From positions 1 through 38,272 of the forward strand of contig CCNC01000163.1 in assembly GCA_000824845.1 (NCBI GenBank): DNA of 38,272 bases, read 5' to 3'. Origin of the DNA: Mesorhizobium sp. ORS 3359. GTDB lineage: Bacteria > Pseudomonadota > Alphaproteobacteria > Rhizobiales > Rhizobiaceae. The position numbers and the translations under genes were made by a program. The notes under the pieces were generated by a model that was not told the origin of the DNA, did no database searches, and worked only from the letters and a program-made list of their open reading frames with translations. This document shows positions 1-8,424 of this stretch, one piece after another. Each line of letters opens with the position of its first letter. The stretch's first letter is position 1.

Positions 1-70
1 TTTTCCTGGAATTGCTCTAGGCCGCGTCATCACACCGCCCCTTTTCACCGCTTGGTGATGTGCTAGAGCA
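1..70. repeat. Partial dispersed palindromic repeat (family 1, copy A) before the mitofilin-like gene
   Basis: The window opens inside a repeat. Bases 1-15 match the right end of the element found complete at 5187-5229, 7826-7869 and 29683-29722. They are followed by TGCTCTAG (13-20), which is inverted as CTAGAGCA (63-70) around a G/C-rich spacer. The left half lies outside the window. No gene is visible in 1-123. Confidence 0.6.
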
Positions 71-123
71 TCCTGACGCTCTGGACCCTTCGATCCATCC
101 CAAGCCAATTGCGGAGCCCAAGC

Positions 124-1578
124 ATGGTCAAGACGCCGAAGATGCGACATTCGAAGACCCGGCGCGAGCCGGTGACCATCGAACTCGAGCCCGGCGCCGT
201 CTCGCGAATCACCGCCGAGGAGAAGGCCAAGGCCGCGCAGACGGACGAGGCGAAGGCGGAAGAGGCTGCGGCCGCTTCACAGCCGGAGGCGCCGGAAGAG
301 CCGATCCATGCCGAGCAGGCCGATATCGAGCCGTGGGAGCATAGCGACGCCGCCCAGGCAGCGGCCGAGGCCCGCAAGGACGAGCCTGAGACGCCGTATC
401 CAGGCGGCTCCGATGAGCCGAAGAGCCAGCCCCAGGGCTTCGACTACAATTTCGAGGACGCATCCGCTGCCGCCGCCGGCGCCTCGGCAGCGAAATCAAG
501 CGAGACGCGAAGCGACACGAGGAGCGAGGATCGCGGGCCGCAGCCGTCGCGCAGAACCGGCGTCAGCGCCATCGCCGCCGGCGTCATCGGCGGCGTGATC
601 GCGCTTGCCGGCGCCGGCCTGCTGCAGGCGGTCGGCCTGCTTGGCGCGCCGGGATCGAACGGCGGATCGCTCGACGGCGTCAATGGCGAGATCGCGTCGT
701 TGAAAAGCGAGATCGCGGCGCTGAAGGAAAGCGGCGACAAGGGAGCCTCCGCCAAGGTCGAGGGTCTGTCCACGGCGATCGAGCAGGTCAAGTCCGAGTT
801 GGCGGCGTTGAAAACCTCGGCCGGCCAAGGCGGCGACGGCGCGGCGCTCAAGGCGCTCGGCGACAAGGTCGGCCAGATCGAGACCGCCGTTGCCGATCTG
901 CAGAAGAACGGCAACGCGGCACCCGTCGATCTCGGTCCGCTCAACGAGAAGATCGCCGGGCTCGACGCCCTGGTGAAATCGACCGGCGACGCAGCCAAGG
1001 CCGAGGATGGCCGGGTGGCGGCGCTGGAACAGTCCGTGTCGCAGCTTTCCGGCAAGGTCGAGGCCCAGGCCTCGCAGCCCAAGATCGCGCTGGCAATCGC
1101 GGCCGCGGCGCTGAAGTCGGCGCTCGATCGAGGCGCGCCCTTCGCGACCGAGCTCGACACTTTCGCGGCCATCGCGCCGGACGCGCCCGAGCTCGCGGCG
1201 CTGCGCTCCTATGCCGACAAGGGCGTGCCGACCCGCGCCACCATCGCTTCGGAGGTCGATGCCGCCGCCAACGCCATGGTCGAGGCGGCAAAGCCTGTCG
1301 ACCAGGATGCCGGTTTCTTCCAGAGCCTGGTGTCGAGCGCGGAATCGCTGGTCAAGGTGCGGCCGGTCGGCAGCGTTGAAGGCAAGGGCGCGCCGGAAAC
1401 CGTCGCCCGGATGGAAGTTGCGGTCAACCAGGGGGACTACGCCAAGGCGCTCAGCGAGTATGAGACGCTGCCCGACGCGGCGAAGGCGGCCGGCGCCGAT
1501 TTCGCCGGCAAACTGAAGGCGCGGCTGGAGGTCGAAAAGCAGCTCGAAGCGCTGATTGCCGGCGCGACGAAGGCGTGA
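124..1578 (+). CDS. Mitofilin-like inner-membrane protein upstream of hemY
   Basis: The product is 484 residues. An Ala/Glu-rich, acidic, low-complexity N-terminal part (about 1-146) is followed by one hydrophobic segment (about 147-172) and then a long Ala/Lys/Glu-rich region (about 185-320) that looks coiled-coil. A more globular helical C-terminus completes it. This layout fits the alphaproteobacterial mitofilin-type proteins (COG4223-like) encoded between hemC/hemD and hemY; hemC and hemD would lie left of the window. An N-in, C-periplasmic envelope role is inferred from the family. I chose the ATG at 124; an in-frame TTG at 109 adds only five residues. hemY starts 10 bases after the stop, so the two are probably co-transcribed. 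The substrate or partner is unknown. Confidence 0.8.
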   Translation: MVKTPKMRHSKTRREPVTIELEPGAVSRITAEEKAKAAQTDEAKAEEAAAASQPEAPEEPIHAEQADIEPWEHSDAAQAAAEARKDEPETPYPGGSDEPKSQPQGFDYNFEDASAAAAGASAAKSSETRSDTRSEDRGPQPSRRTGVSAIAAGVIGGVIALAGAGLLQAVGLLGAPGSNGGSLDGVNGEIASLKSEIAALKESGDKGASAKVEGLSTAIEQVKSELAALKTSAGQGGDGAALKALGDKVGQIETAVADLQKNGNAAPVDLGPLNEKIAGLDALVKSTGDAAKAEDGRVAALEQSVSQLSGKVEAQASQPKIALAIAAAALKSALDRGAPFATELDTFAAIAPDAPELAALRSYADKGVPTRATIASEVDAAANAMVEAAKPVDQDAGFFQSLVSSAESLVKVRPVGSVEGKGAPETVARMEVAVNQGDYAKALSEYETLPDAAKAAGADFAGKLKARLEVEKQLEALIAGATKA

Positions 1579-1588
1579 GGACGAACAG

Positions 1589-3166
1589 ATGATCCGCCTT
1601 CTCGCCTTCCTCGCCGTCGTCTTCGCGCTGGGGCTGGGCTTTGCCTGGCTGGCCGACCGTCCGGGCGAAATGCTCGTCACCTTCAACGGCTACCAGTACC
1701 AGGTCACGCTGATGGTGGCGGCGGTGGCGATTGTCGCCGTGGTCGCCGCGGTGATGATCGTCTGGTGGCTGATCAAGTCGCTGTGGAACAGCCCCTACAC
1801 GATCTCGCGCTATTTCCGCGTGCGCCGCCGCGACCGCGGCTACCAGGCGCTGTCGACCGGCATGATCGCGGCTGGCGCCGGCGACGGCGCGCTGGCGCGC
1901 AAGAAGACCAAGGAAGCGGCGAAGCTGATCAGCGCCGACCAGGAGCCGCTGATCAATTTGCTCGACGCGCAGGCCTCGCTGCTCGAGGGCGATCATGAAG
2001 GCGCGCGCGAGAAATTCGAGCGCATGCTCGACGATCCAGAGATGCGGCTGCTCGGCCTGCGCGGGCTTTATCTCGAGGCCGAACGGCTCGGCGACCGCAA
2101 CGCCGCGCGCCATTATGCCGGCCGCGCGGCGGCGGTGGCGCCGCAGCTCGCCTGGGCGGCGGAGTCGACGCTGGAGGAACTGACCGAACGTGGCGACTGG
2201 GACGGCGCGCTGAAGCTGGTCGAGGCGCAGAAATCGACGAGGCAGATCGAACGCGATGCCGCCAACCGCCGCCGCGCCGTGCTGCTGACGGCCAAGGCGC
2301 AGGCGCTGGTCGACAGCGACCCGAATGCGGCCCGCATCGCGGCGCTCGAGGCCAACAAGCTGGCGCCCGATTTCGCGCCGGCCGCGGTGATCGCCGCCGA
2401 TCTGGTTATCCGGCAAAACGACGTGCGCAAGGGCTCCAAGATCCTGGAAGCCGCCTGGAAGGCCGAGCCGCATCCCGACATTGCCGAGCTTTACACGCAT
2501 GCGAGGCCGGGCGATGCCGTGCTCGACCGCCTCAACCGGGCGAGGAAGCTGCAGGAATTGAAGAGGAACCACGCCGAGTCGTCCATGGCCGTGGCCAGGG
2601 CGGCGCTCGACGCGCAGGACTTCGCCACCGCGCGGCGCGAGGCGGAGGCCGCGATCCGCATGGATCGCCGCGAGGGTGCTTACCTTTTGCTCGCCGATAT
2701 CGAGGAAGCCGAGACCGGCGACCAGGGCAAGGTGAGGCAGTTGTTGTCCAAAGCCGTACGTGCGCCGCGCGATCCGGCCTGGGTGGCGGACGGCGTCATC
2801 TCCGAGCGCTGGGCGCCGGTGTCGCCGGTCACCGGCAAGCTCGACGCCTTCACCTGGCGCGCGCCGATGGAACGGCTCGGCCAGCTGATCGACAGCGAGA
2901 CGGATGCCGCGGTGCCGGCGATCACAGCTGCGCCGCCCGCTGCAGCACCCGCTGAAAAGGCGATCGACATTGTTGCGGACGCGCCGATCGAGAAGCAGGC
3001 GTCCGCACCGTCGAACGGTGTCGAGAAGGAAGCGGCCGTTGCGGAAGATGTCAGCGAAGCTGAAACCGCCGGGCGGGGTTCGGAATTACCTCCTCTGCCC
3101 GACGATCCGGGTGTCGCGCCGGAAGAGGAAGCGGAAAAATCGCGGCGCCGGTTTCGTTTGTTCTGA
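1589..3166 (+). CDS. hemY: HemY-type tetratricopeptide membrane protein
   Basis: The product is 525 residues. Two N-terminal hydrophobic helices (about 1-20 and 40-62) are typical of the HemY N-terminal domain. A long helical, Ala/Leu-rich TPR-like region follows (about 90-400), with a low-complexity Ala/Pro/Glu tail ending in RRRFRLF. This is the proteobacterial HemY found in heme operons, not the Bacillus protoporphyrinogen oxidase of the same name. It sits in the inner membrane and is associated with late heme synthesis, but its reaction is not established. The ATG at 1589 lies 10 bases after the upstream stop. At about 400 residues the E. coli protein is shorter; the extra length here is mostly the disordered tail. 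Confidence 0.9.
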   Translation: MIRLLAFLAVVFALGLGFAWLADRPGEMLVTFNGYQYQVTLMVAAVAIVAVVAAVMIVWWLIKSLWNSPYTISRYFRVRRRDRGYQALSTGMIAAGAGDGALARKKTKEAAKLISADQEPLINLLDAQASLLEGDHEGAREKFERMLDDPEMRLLGLRGLYLEAERLGDRNAARHYAGRAAAVAPQLAWAAESTLEELTERGDWDGALKLVEAQKSTRQIERDAANRRRAVLLTAKAQALVDSDPNAARIAALEANKLAPDFAPAAVIAADLVIRQNDVRKGSKILEAAWKAEPHPDIAELYTHARPGDAVLDRLNRARKLQELKRNHAESSMAVARAALDAQDFATARREAEAAIRMDRREGAYLLLADIEEAETGDQGKVRQLLSKAVRAPRDPAWVADGVISERWAPVSPVTGKLDAFTWRAPMERLGQLIDSETDAAVPAITAAPPAAAPAEKAIDIVADAPIEKQASAPSNGVEKEAAVAEDVSEAETAGRGSELPPLPDDPGVAPEEEAEKSRRRFRLF

Positions 3167-3199
3167 GGCAGGGTTGTGGCGGGCAGGGGAAAAACATCA

Positions 3200-3679
3200 A
3201 TGTTCGAGCGCGTATTGTCCTTCCTGAGGGACCTGCCAGCCGGCGGCGAAGCCAAGCCGAGCGCCGACGATCCGCGCGTCGCGGCTTCGGCGCTGCTCTA
3301 TCACGTGATGAACGCCGACGGCGTGCGCCAGGACGTTGAATGGGAGCGGTTCAAGCAGATCCTGGCCGAAACCTATTCGGTGAGCGGCGAGGAGCTCGAC
3401 GCGCTGGCCGCGGCCGGCGAGCGCGCCGACAACGAGGCGATCGACCTCTACGCCTTCACCAGCGTCTTGAAGCGCGATCTCGACGCCGAGGCGCGCAAGG
3501 CCTTCATCGGCCTGATGTGGGAAATCGTCTATGCCGACGGCGAGCTTGACGAGCTCGAGGACAACACGGTCTGGCGGGTCGCCGAACTGATCGGCGTCGA
3601 GCGCCGTGACCGCATCGAGGCGCGCCGCAAGGCGGCGGCGCAGGTGCCCGACGCCAAGGGCAATTCCAGCGACGAATAA
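3200..3679 (+). CDS. TerB-domain protein
   Basis: The product is 159 residues, helical and acidic. It contains two copies of an acidic loop motif, NADG followed by an acidic stretch (about residues 36-45) and YADGELDELED (about 113-123). This is the pattern of TerB/DjlA-like domains, where the acidic residues are thought to bind metal. No signal peptide or membrane segment is seen, so it is probably cytoplasmic. I chose the ATG at 3200; an in-frame GTG at 3176 is possible but begins only 9 bases after the hemY stop. No other ter genes are nearby, so a tellurite-resistance role should not be assumed. Its position behind hemY suggests co-transcription. Confidence 0.85.
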   Translation: MFERVLSFLRDLPAGGEAKPSADDPRVAASALLYHVMNADGVRQDVEWERFKQILAETYSVSGEELDALAAAGERADNEAIDLYAFTSVLKRDLDAEARKAFIGLMWEIVYADGELDELEDNTVWRVAELIGVERRDRIEARRKAAAQVPDAKGNSSDE

Positions 3680-3697
3680 CAGGACTTTTCGCCTTCC

Positions 3698-4416
3698 ATG
3701 CCACCCAGAGCGAGGCCGAGACCAAAAATCCTGATCGTACTGCATCAGGAGACTTCGAGTCCCGGTCGGGTCGGCCATATGCTGCTGGAAGAAGGCTTCG
3801 ATCTCGACATCCGCCGGCCGCCATTGGGCGACGAACTGCCCTGCACGCTGGACGGCCATGCCAGCGCGGTGGTGTTCGGCGGGCCGATGAGCGCCAACGA
3901 CGAGGACGAGTTCTCGTCCGCCGCGAGACCGACTGGCTGCAAATCCCGCTGAAGGAAAACCGGCCATTCCTCGGCATCTGCCTCGGCGCGCAGATGCTCG
4001 CCAACCATTTGGGCGGCAAGGTCGAGGGCCATGGCGATGGGCTGGTCGAGATCGGCTGGTATCCGCTGAAGGCGACCGAGGCCGGCAAGGAGTTGCTGCA
4101 CTGGCCGGAAATGGTCTACCAGTTCCACCGCGAGGGCTTTTCGCTGCCGAAGGAAGCGACGCTGCTGGCAACGGCGGAAACCTATCCCAACCAGGCCTTC
4201 CGCTATGGCGACAACGCCTGGGGCATCCAGTTCCATGGCGAGCTGACCCGGATAATGATGCATCGCTGGGTGGTGCGCGGCGCGCATCGCTTCGAGCTCC
4301 CCGGCGCCCAGCCCGGCCGCGACCATCTCGGCGGCCGGCTGATCTGGGACATGCACCTCAAGCGGTGGTTAGCCGAGTTTTTGGGGCTGATTTTTGGCCG
4401 GCCGGCGGCGGGGTAG
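3698..4416 (+). pseudogene. Class I glutamine amidotransferase, frameshifted
   Basis: The first frame (from ATG 3698) encodes the N-terminus through VVFGGPMSANDEDEF, then drifts into unrelated residues and stops at 3952. Homology resumes in another frame from about 3916 (VRRETDWLQIPLKEN), continuing through the nucleophile motif GICLGAQ (Cys codon 3979-3981) and the QFHGE motif (His 4234-4236, Glu 4240-4242) to the stop at 4416. Joined, the protein would be about 239 residues, a normal size for a GATase-1 of the GMP-synthase-like, stand-alone type. All catalytic residues survive. The shift near 3911-3916 fits one missing base, so it is either a sequencing error or a recent mutation. The substrate is unknown. 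Confidence 0.85.
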
Positions 4417-4472
4417 AGTTAACCGAATTTGCTTCGAACGGCTGTGCTCGACTCAAAAAATTGCTTCCGCCT

Positions 4473-4739
4473 TCAAGGATTTTGCTCGCTGGTAAGCTCC
4501 TGTATTTTCTCGAGGAGATTTTTGACGAGCAGCCGATAGAGGCGTGTGAGTTCGTCCGGGGACAATTCAACCCTGATGTCGTACTTGCCGGAATAGTTCG
4601 CCTGGAGATCAACGGTTCCGAACAGCGTCGTCGCGCCATCGCGAATGTCGGTGGCCACGATCATGTTCGCCAATGGCTGATCCAGCAGAATAACGCCTGG
4701 TTCCCCGGGATGATTGTGCGTTGTCGTGCGTATTTTCAC
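4473..4739 (-). CDS. Small protein of unknown function, compositionally unlike its neighbours
   Basis: I do not recognise this 88-residue product. It begins MKIRTTTHNHPG and ends KIQELTSEQNP. It has no signal peptide or membrane helix, and is a mix of short strands with a C-terminal helix (about 60-85). The start is a GTG at 4739, supported by a perfect AGGAGG (complement of 4748-4753) eight bases upstream. That ribosome-binding site is the main reason to accept it as a real gene. Base composition is visibly less GC-rich than the surrounding genes and codon use is less biased, hinting at acquired DNA. It is convergent with the broken amidotransferase. Confidence 0.7.
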   Translation of the reverse strand: MKIRTTTHNHPGEPGVILLDQPLANMIVATDIRDGATTLFGTVDLQANYSGKYDIRVELSPDELTRLYRLLVKNLLEKIQELTSEQNP

Positions 4740-4747
4740 AACGTAAA

Positions 4748-4753
4748 CCTCCT
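4748..4753 (-). promoter_or_regulatory. Consensus Shine-Dalgarno deciding the GTG start at 4739
   Basis: The complement reads AGGAGG, eight bases before the GTG. This is one of the best ribosome-binding sites in the window. Confidence 0.75.
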
Positions 4754-4902
4754 GTCAGGTGAGAGCCCGCCTCTCCACATCAGCATCGGGCTCTTTCCAA
4801 GATAGAAGCCATCCGCTCGAAACGCGAGGAACAAAAACGGATGGTATCGGTGCGGCCCCGAACTGTGTTATGCGCCGCCCGACCAATCAAAAGGACGACC
4901 CT

Positions 4903-5133
4903 GTGAGCGAACTGACCTTGGCCGACGCGACCGAAAATATCTATGCCTCCCTCCGAGCCGACAATGCCGACCTCGATGCGCATATCGCGGCGCTCAAGGC
5001 GGCGCTGGCACGGGAGGGGAAGAAACAGGCGGTTTTCGATCCGACCAGGCTGGTGCAGAACAACCGCGCCGGCCGCAAGTTGATGCAGGCCTATTTTCGC
5101 CAGCGCGGCGTGAGCGTGAGCTTTTCGGAGTAG
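4903..5133 (+). CDS. Small conserved-type hypothetical protein
   Basis: The product is 76 residues if the GTG at 4903 is used. It runs from VSELTLADATENIY through a helical middle (IAALKAALAREGK) to RGVSVSFSE. The repeated Ala/Leu/Lys pattern suggests two helices; no membrane segment is present. AAGGA (about 4891-4895) lies a suitable distance before the GTG. An in-frame ATG at 4870 would add 11 residues of lower quality. Composition returns to the high-GC norm of the chromosome here. I do not recognise a function. Confidence 0.65.
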   Translation: MSELTLADATENIYASLRADNADLDAHIAALKAALAREGKKQAVFDPTRLVQNNRAGRKLMQAYFRQRGVSVSFSE

Positions 5134-5186
5134 GTCTGCTCGCGACCCGTCTCGTTGACCGACGGCGCAGCCTGATTGGCCATAGA

Positions 5187-5229
5187 GCAATACTAGGAAA
5201 AGTGTGGGCGGTTTTCCGTCCGGAATTGC
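5187..5229 (-). repeat. Dispersed palindromic repeat, family 1, copy B (inverted)
   Basis: Read on the minus strand, this is the element seen at 7826-7869: GCAATTCC, then GGACGGAAAACCGC, CACACTTTTCCT, and a degenerate closing arm (TATTGC in place of AATTGC). It is flanked by tagagc motifs at 5184-5188 and 5244-5249 and by GCTCTAG at 5279-5285. It fills much of the gap 5134-5318, which holds no gene that I can see. Confidence 0.75.
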
Positions 5230-5318
5230 GTAAAACAAAGGGATAGAGCGGATCGCCGTTTCCGTGAAACGGTGAAACGCTCTAGCGTCGGATTTGGCGG
5301 CTTAGATACAGGGCGCGA

Positions 5319-6557
5319 TCACTCGCGGCTGTTCAAGTGCCTCACCTGCCGCAGCGCCGGGAACAGCCAGGCCCACAATCCCGCAACCGCGACAGCGCCG
5401 ATGCCGCCGATCACCACGGCGGGAACCGTGCCGATCAGCGCCGCCATGGTGCCGGCGCGGAATTCGCCGACCTCGTTGGAGGCGCCGACGAAGACCTGGT
5501 TGACGGCGTTGACGCGGCCGCGCACCTCGTCGGGCGTCCAGAGCTGGATCAGCGTCTCGCGGATATAGACGCTGAACATGTCGGTGGCGCCGAGGAGGGC
5601 GAGTGCTGCGATCGACAGCCAGGTAATGGTCGAGACGCCGAACAATATGGTGAAGGCGCCGAACAGCGCGACGAAGCCCAGCATGATCTTGCCGGCATGG
5701 TCGCGGATCGGATGGCCGGCAAGCCACACTGCCACGCAGATGGCGCCGATGCCGGGCGCCGAGCGCAGCAGGCCGAGGCCCCACGGGCCGAGCTCCAATA
5801 TGTCACGCGCATAGACAGGCAGCAGTGCCGAGGCGCCCGACAGGAGCACGGCGAAGAGGTCGAGCGAGATCGCGCCGAGCACGATCTTCTCGCTCCAGAT
5901 ATAGCCGAAGCCGGCAAACAGCGTCTGCATCGTCGGCTTGTCGGTGGCCGTCTGCTGGGCGGGCTTCGGGATGGTGAAGATCAGCGCCGCGGCGGCGAGC
6001 ATCAATATGGCGGCGGTGGCGTAGGCGACTTCCGCCGAAACGCCGTAGAGCAGGCCGCCGGCGACCGGGCCGACGATGGTCGCCGTCTGCCAGGCCGACG
6101 AGTTCCAGGCGATGGCGTTGGCGAAGTCTTCCTGCGGCACGAGGTTGGCGAAGAGCGAGGACGAAGCCGGGCCGTAGAAGGCCCGCGCAATGCCGAACAT
6201 CACCAGCACCATGAAGATCGGCAGCGGGCCGTGAAGACCGCGCAGTGTCAGAAGCAGCAGGGCCGTCGCGCAGCCGGCCTCGACCAGCGTCGCCAGCGTC
6301 ATGATCAGGCGGCGGCCGAAGCGGTCGGCGACGACGCCGGTGACCAGGACCAGAAGCAGCGAAGGCAGGAACTGGACGATGCCGACAATGCCGAGATCGA
6401 ACGGGTCGCGGGTCAGGTCATAGACTTGCCAGCCGACCGCGACGGACACGATCATCGTGGCGAAGGTGGTGAGGAAACGCGCCGTCCAGTAGCTGAGGAA
6501 CGGGCGGTGCCGGAACGCGGCGTAACGTTGGTCTGGTGAGGTTGCTTCGACGGTCAT
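5319..6557 (-). CDS. MFS transporter of the EntS / MFS_3 exporter type
   Basis: The product is 412 residues, with about 10-12 hydrophobic helices throughout. The loop 2-3 signature ADRFGRR sits at residues 77-83, as in the major facilitator superfamily. The N-terminal stretch FRHRPFLSYWTARFLTTFA and the length match the MFS_3 (transmembrane secretion effector, EntS-like) group, proton-driven exporters of siderophores or drugs in the inner membrane. I chose the ATG at 6557 (MTVEATSPDQ); the frame stays open upstream. No siderophore genes are adjacent, so the substrate cannot be told. It is followed only by a repeat, so it is probably a single-gene unit or the last gene after the aminotransferase (144-base gap). 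Confidence 0.88.
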   Translation of the reverse strand: MTVEATSPDQRYAAFRHRPFLSYWTARFLTTFATMIVSVAVGWQVYDLTRDPFDLGIVGIVQFLPSLLLVLVTGVVADRFGRRLIMTLATLVEAGCATALLLLTLRGLHGPLPIFMVLVMFGIARAFYGPASSSLFANLVPQEDFANAIAWNSSAWQTATIVGPVAGGLLYGVSAEVAYATAAILMLAAAALIFTIPKPAQQTATDKPTMQTLFAGFGYIWSEKIVLGAISLDLFAVLLSGASALLPVYARDILELGPWGLGLLRSAPGIGAICVAVWLAGHPIRDHAGKIMLGFVALFGAFTILFGVSTITWLSIAALALLGATDMFSVYIRETLIQLWTPDEVRGRVNAVNQVFVGASNEVGEFRAGTMAALIGTVPAVVIGGIGAVAVAGLWAWLFPALRQVRHLNSRE

Positions 6558-6701
6558 GATCCGAGGGCCCCGTTGTGACGATGGCCGGCGGGGCACGGTG
6601 GGCGCTGGTCCGGCCAGAACCCCTTAGCCCAGTTCGTCCTGCCATGCGCGCAAAAATCCGCGCTGGATCAAAGAAAATCGAATTTTTGCCCGGGCGGCGA
6701 C

Positions 6702-7802
6702 TCAGCTCCGCAACGCGGTCGAGATGGCGGCCAGCCCGCCGCGCAGCGCCGCTTCCGCCGGCCAGCCGAAGCCGAGGCGGAAGAAGCGCTTCGGCATATC
6801 GAACCAGTGGCCGGGGCCGACATAGGCGCCGTGCTCCTCCAGCAGCCGGGTGTAGAAGCGATCGAGGTCGAAGCCGGCATCGACATTGAGCCGCGGGAAG
6901 CCGACGACGCCGCCTTGCGGCCGCACCCAGTCGACCAGCGTCTCGCCGTCGATCCAGGCCTGCACGATGTCGCGGCGCCTGGCCATCTCGGGGAGCAACG
7001 AGGCCAAGAAGGCGTCACGGCGTGCGAGGGTCGCGCGGGCGATCGCCTCGTCGATGACGCTGCCGCAGATGCCGATCTGCTCCTTGGCGGCAAGGAAGGT
7101 TTCCTGCAGTTGCGGATCGCGGGTCACGAGCCAGCCGATGCGGATGCCCGGGATGCCGAAGGCCTTGGACAGCGAGCAGACGCTGATGGCGCTGGGGCTG
7201 AGCGAGGCCGCCGCCGGCAGGCGCTCGCCGTAAGAGAGATCGCGATAGGTCTCGTCGACCAGCAGGCGGCATTTGCGATGTTCGGCAAGCGCGATCAGCG
7301 CGTCGAGATCGGCGCGTGTCATCATCGTGCCGGTCGGATTGTGCGGGCAGGTGACGCTGATCAGTCTGGTGTTTGGCCGAATCTCGGCCTTCACGCGTCC
7401 GATGTCGACGGCGAAGCCTTGGTCGAAATCGAGATCGACATAAGAGATGGCGCAGCCGATCGCCTTCGGCGTCTCGATGTTGGTGGCGTAGTTCGGACGC
7501 ACGACGACGAGATGGTCAGCGGGCGACAGCAACGACGTGGCGATGATAAACAGCGCGCCGGCGGCGCCCGCAGTCACCAGCACATCGGCGGCGGAAAGGC
7601 CCTTGTCCTGCCCGGCGATCAGCTCGCGCAGGTCCTTGTCGCCGCGATGCTCGCCATAGAACAAGGTGAGGTCGGGCAGCGTCAGACCGATGTCGGAGAG
7701 TTTCTGGTCGGCGATCGAGCTTTCGGAGAGGTTGTAGCGGATACGGTCGTAGCCGTATTCCTCCGGTGCTTCCTTCTCGATCAGCATCCTGGCGTAGTTC
7801 AT
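6702..7802 (-). CDS. PLP-dependent aminotransferase, class I/II fold
   Basis: The product is 366 residues. It carries the fold-type I landmarks: CPHNPTG with Asn155, LVDETY with Asp183 (pairs with the PLP ring nitrogen), SLSKAFGIPG with the Schiff-base Lys213, and Arg221 after it. It would transfer an amino group between an amino acid and a 2-oxo acid in the cytoplasm. The N-terminus is compact (MNYARMLIEKEAPEEYGYD), as in the small alanine/capreomycidine-synthase-like subgroups rather than AspC. Substrate specificity cannot be read from the sequence. I chose the ATG at 7802; the frame continues upstream only because it crosses the palindromic repeat at 7826-7869. Confidence 0.9.
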   Translation of the reverse strand: MNYARMLIEKEAPEEYGYDRIRYNLSESSIADQKLSDIGLTLPDLTLFYGEHRGDKDLRELIAGQDKGLSAADVLVTAGAAGALFIIATSLLSPADHLVVVRPNYATNIETPKAIGCAISYVDLDFDQGFAVDIGRVKAEIRPNTRLISVTCPHNPTGTMMTRADLDALIALAEHRKCRLLVDETYRDLSYGERLPAAASLSPSAISVCSLSKAFGIPGIRIGWLVTRDPQLQETFLAAKEQIGICGSVIDEAIARATLARRDAFLASLLPEMARRRDIVQAWIDGETLVDWVRPQGGVVGFPRLNVDAGFDLDRFYTRLLEEHGAYVGPGHWFDMPKRFFRLGFGWPAEAALRGGLAAISTALRS

Positions 7803-7825
7803 GGCCTGTCCCCCAATGGACTTGC

Positions 7826-7869
7826 GCAATTCCGGACGGAAAACCGCGTCACACTTTTCCTGGAATTGC
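7826..7869 (+). repeat. Dispersed palindromic repeat, family 1, copy C (best copy)
   Basis: The opening arm GCAATTCC and closing arm GGAATTGC are perfect inverted repeats around GGACGGAAAACCGC and CACACTTTTCCT. The element lies between the aminotransferase start and the mucR terminator. Confidence 0.8.
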
Positions 7870-7894
7870 TTTGGCGCTAGCAACCAAGCCACAA

Positions 7895-7940
7895 AAGCAG
7901 GAAGCCTGCCAAGGTCGATTCCTCGGCAGGCTTCCTTAAA
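7895..7940 (-). terminator. Rho-independent terminator of the mucR-type gene
   Basis: A perfect 12-base inverted repeat, AGGAAGCCTGCC (7899-7910) and GGCAGGCTTCCT (7925-7936), has a 14-base loop. Read on the minus strand it follows the regulator's stop by about 26 bases and is trailed by GCTTTTGT. An A-rich stretch on the other side makes it plausible in both directions. Confidence 0.85.
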
Positions 7941-7962
7941 CCATTGGTGCAGGCGCGCTATT

Positions 7963-8424
7963 TCAGGCCGTCGCCTTGGCCTTCCTACCCCGGGCGGGCT
8001 TCGCCGGCTCCGGTTCCGCCTTGCGGCCGAGGCCGATCGATTTGGCCAGCTGCGAGCGCGAGGCCGCATAGTTCGGCGCGACCATCGGATAGTCGGCCGG
8101 CAAGCCCCATTTGGCGCGGTAAGCTTCGGGCGTCAGGCCGAAATGCACGCCGATATGGCGCTTCAGCGATTTGAACTTCTTCCCGTCCTCGAGGCAGATA
8201 ATGTAGTCAGGCGTCACCGAGCGCCTGGGATTGACGGCGGGGGTCGGCGGGGGCGCTGCGGGTTCCGCCGGCTGACTGATCCCGCCGATCGACGAGGCGA
8301 CGCTGGCGATCAGCCCGCCCAGGTCCGAAGCGGGCAGGCGGTTTTTCGCGACATAGGCCGATACGATGTGAGCGGTGAGCTCGAGCAGATCGACTTCCTT
8401 GGCTGTGCTGGTGTCTTCGTCCAC
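7963..8424 (-). CDS. MucR/Ros-family zinc-finger transcriptional regulator
   Basis: The product is 153 residues. A helical N-terminal half (about 1-48) drives oligomerisation in this family. After a Pro/Ala linker (50-66) comes the Ros/MucR DNA-binding domain, with Cys77, Asp80, His90 and His94 and the hallmark TPEAYRAKWGLPADYPMVAPNYA. The second Cys of classical Ros (CLEC) is Asp here (CLED), a known variant in Mesorhizobium and Brucella MucR proteins. A basic tail (PARGRKAKATA) ends it. MucR proteins silence AT-rich promoters in an H-NS-like way and control exopolysaccharide, motility and virulence or symbiosis genes. I chose the GTG at 8424 because GGAGGGA lies just upstream. Mesorhizobium carries several paralogues, so I give no gene symbol. 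Confidence 0.93.
   Translation of the reverse strand: MDEDTSTAKEVDLLELTAHIVSAYVAKNRLPASDLGGLIASVASSIGGISQPAEPAAPPPTPAVNPRRSVTPDYIICLEDGKKFKSLKRHIGVHFGLTPEAYRAKWGLPADYPMVAPNYAASRSQLAKSIGLGRKAEPEPAKPARGRKAKATA

Noticed and set aside
5337..6539. 400-codon plus-strand frame opposite the MFS gene
   Set aside because: Antisense shadow; composition typical of the complementary strand of a membrane protein gene.
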